This document shows, piece by piece, positions 5,349-5,445 of a DNA stretch of 5,445 bases (the first letter of the stretch is position 1; the number at the start of each line of letters is the position of its first letter). A model generated the notes under the pieces. The model ran no database searches. It was not told the origin of the DNA and saw nothing but the letters and a program-made list of their open reading frames with translations. Position numbers and translations under genes: made by a program. The DNA comes from Campylobacterales bacterium (GTDB lineage Bacteria; Campylobacterota; Campylobacteria; Campylobacterales; QNZT01), in contig DQSO01000146.1 in NCBI GenBank assembly GCA_015663225.1, positions 1-5,445 on the forward strand, read 5' to 3'.

Positions 5349-5445
5349 ATGAACAGAACAGAACAGAACAGAATATGGAAGATCGTATTAATCGCAATAT
5401 TTTTATTGCCTATTAATAGAGTTATTGCTGCAGATGATATTGAAA
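5349..5445 (+). CDS. Exported protein of unknown function, N-terminus only (3' truncated by window edge)
   Basis: Only 32 codons are visible. They encode a charged start with a single Lys (MNRTEQNRIWK), a hydrophobic core (IVLIAIFLLPI) and a likely signal peptidase I site around RVIAA before DDIE, so the product is probably exported to the periplasm or outer membrane. The mature part is outside the window and the function cannot be called. An extended -10 promoter and GGAG site precede it. An in-frame ATG at 5334 would add five residues (MEQVT). The first codons consist of four GAACA units, a pentanucleotide repeat whose copy number determines the reading frame. The gene is divergent from argD. 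Confidence 0.7.
   Translation, partial: MNRTEQNRIWKIVLIAIFLLPINRVIAADDIE
5351..5370 (+). repeat. Pentanucleotide tandem repeat (GAACA)x4 at the start codon
   Basis: Four perfect GAACA units begin with the G of the ATG at 5349, followed by a degenerate GAATA unit. Because the unit is not a multiple of three, gain or loss of one copy shifts the frame. With five units translation reaches TAA after 15 codons; with three units it reaches TAA after 20 codons. Only four units open the signal peptide frame from this ATG. Confidence 0.85.

Overview
The window is A+T-rich, densely packed bacterial DNA that looks like a chromosomal segment of a Campylobacterota (epsilonproteobacterial) species. A free-living sulfur-oxidiser-like genus such as Sulfurimonas, Sulfurovum or an Arcobacter relative is my best guess. 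The reasons are codon use rich in AAA/TTA/ATA, -10-dominated promoters without a clear -35 box, overlapping genes of unrelated function, and the style of the proteins. This assignment is inference; the window holds no rRNA or other marker that settles it.

Layout from left to right. Bases 1-698 (+) are the 3' part of a class B penicillin-binding protein (septal transpeptidase FtsI type). Its stop overlaps, tail to tail, the end of a leftward gene for an exported single-domain rhodanese (691-1338, -). After a short A+T-rich gap carrying the rhodanese promoter comes a tight leftward gene series, transcribed in the order argD (4987-3797), TolC-family outer-membrane protein (3852-2641), MidA/NDUFAF7-type methyltransferase (2651-1623), thiS (1622-1422). 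Every junction in this series overlaps or abuts (56 nt overlap, 11 nt overlap, 0 nt gap), so it is almost certainly one translationally coupled operon. Bases 4988-5348 are a divergent intergenic region with candidate promoters on both strands and a repeated TTGCAC-type motif. At 5349 a rightward gene for a signal-peptide-bearing protein begins and runs off the window.

How the genes fit together: the operon combines arginine/lysine biosynthesis (ArgD), an outer-membrane channel, a predicted respiratory complex I maturation methyltransferase and the thiamine sulfur carrier. They share no obvious pathway. The arrangement looks like compaction of housekeeping genes rather than a dedicated system. 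The rhodanese lies next to thiS but has a signal peptide, so it is probably periplasmic and not the sulfur donor of ThiS.

I see no CRISPR, phage, transposon, toxin-antitoxin or other clear accessory system. The items most worth a second look are a GAACA x4 pentanucleotide repeat starting at the ATG of the last gene (possible phase variation), the repeated operator-like motif upstream of argD, the TolC start overlapping argD, the atypical SAM-binding loop of the methyltransferase, and the cysteine pairs of the rhodanese.
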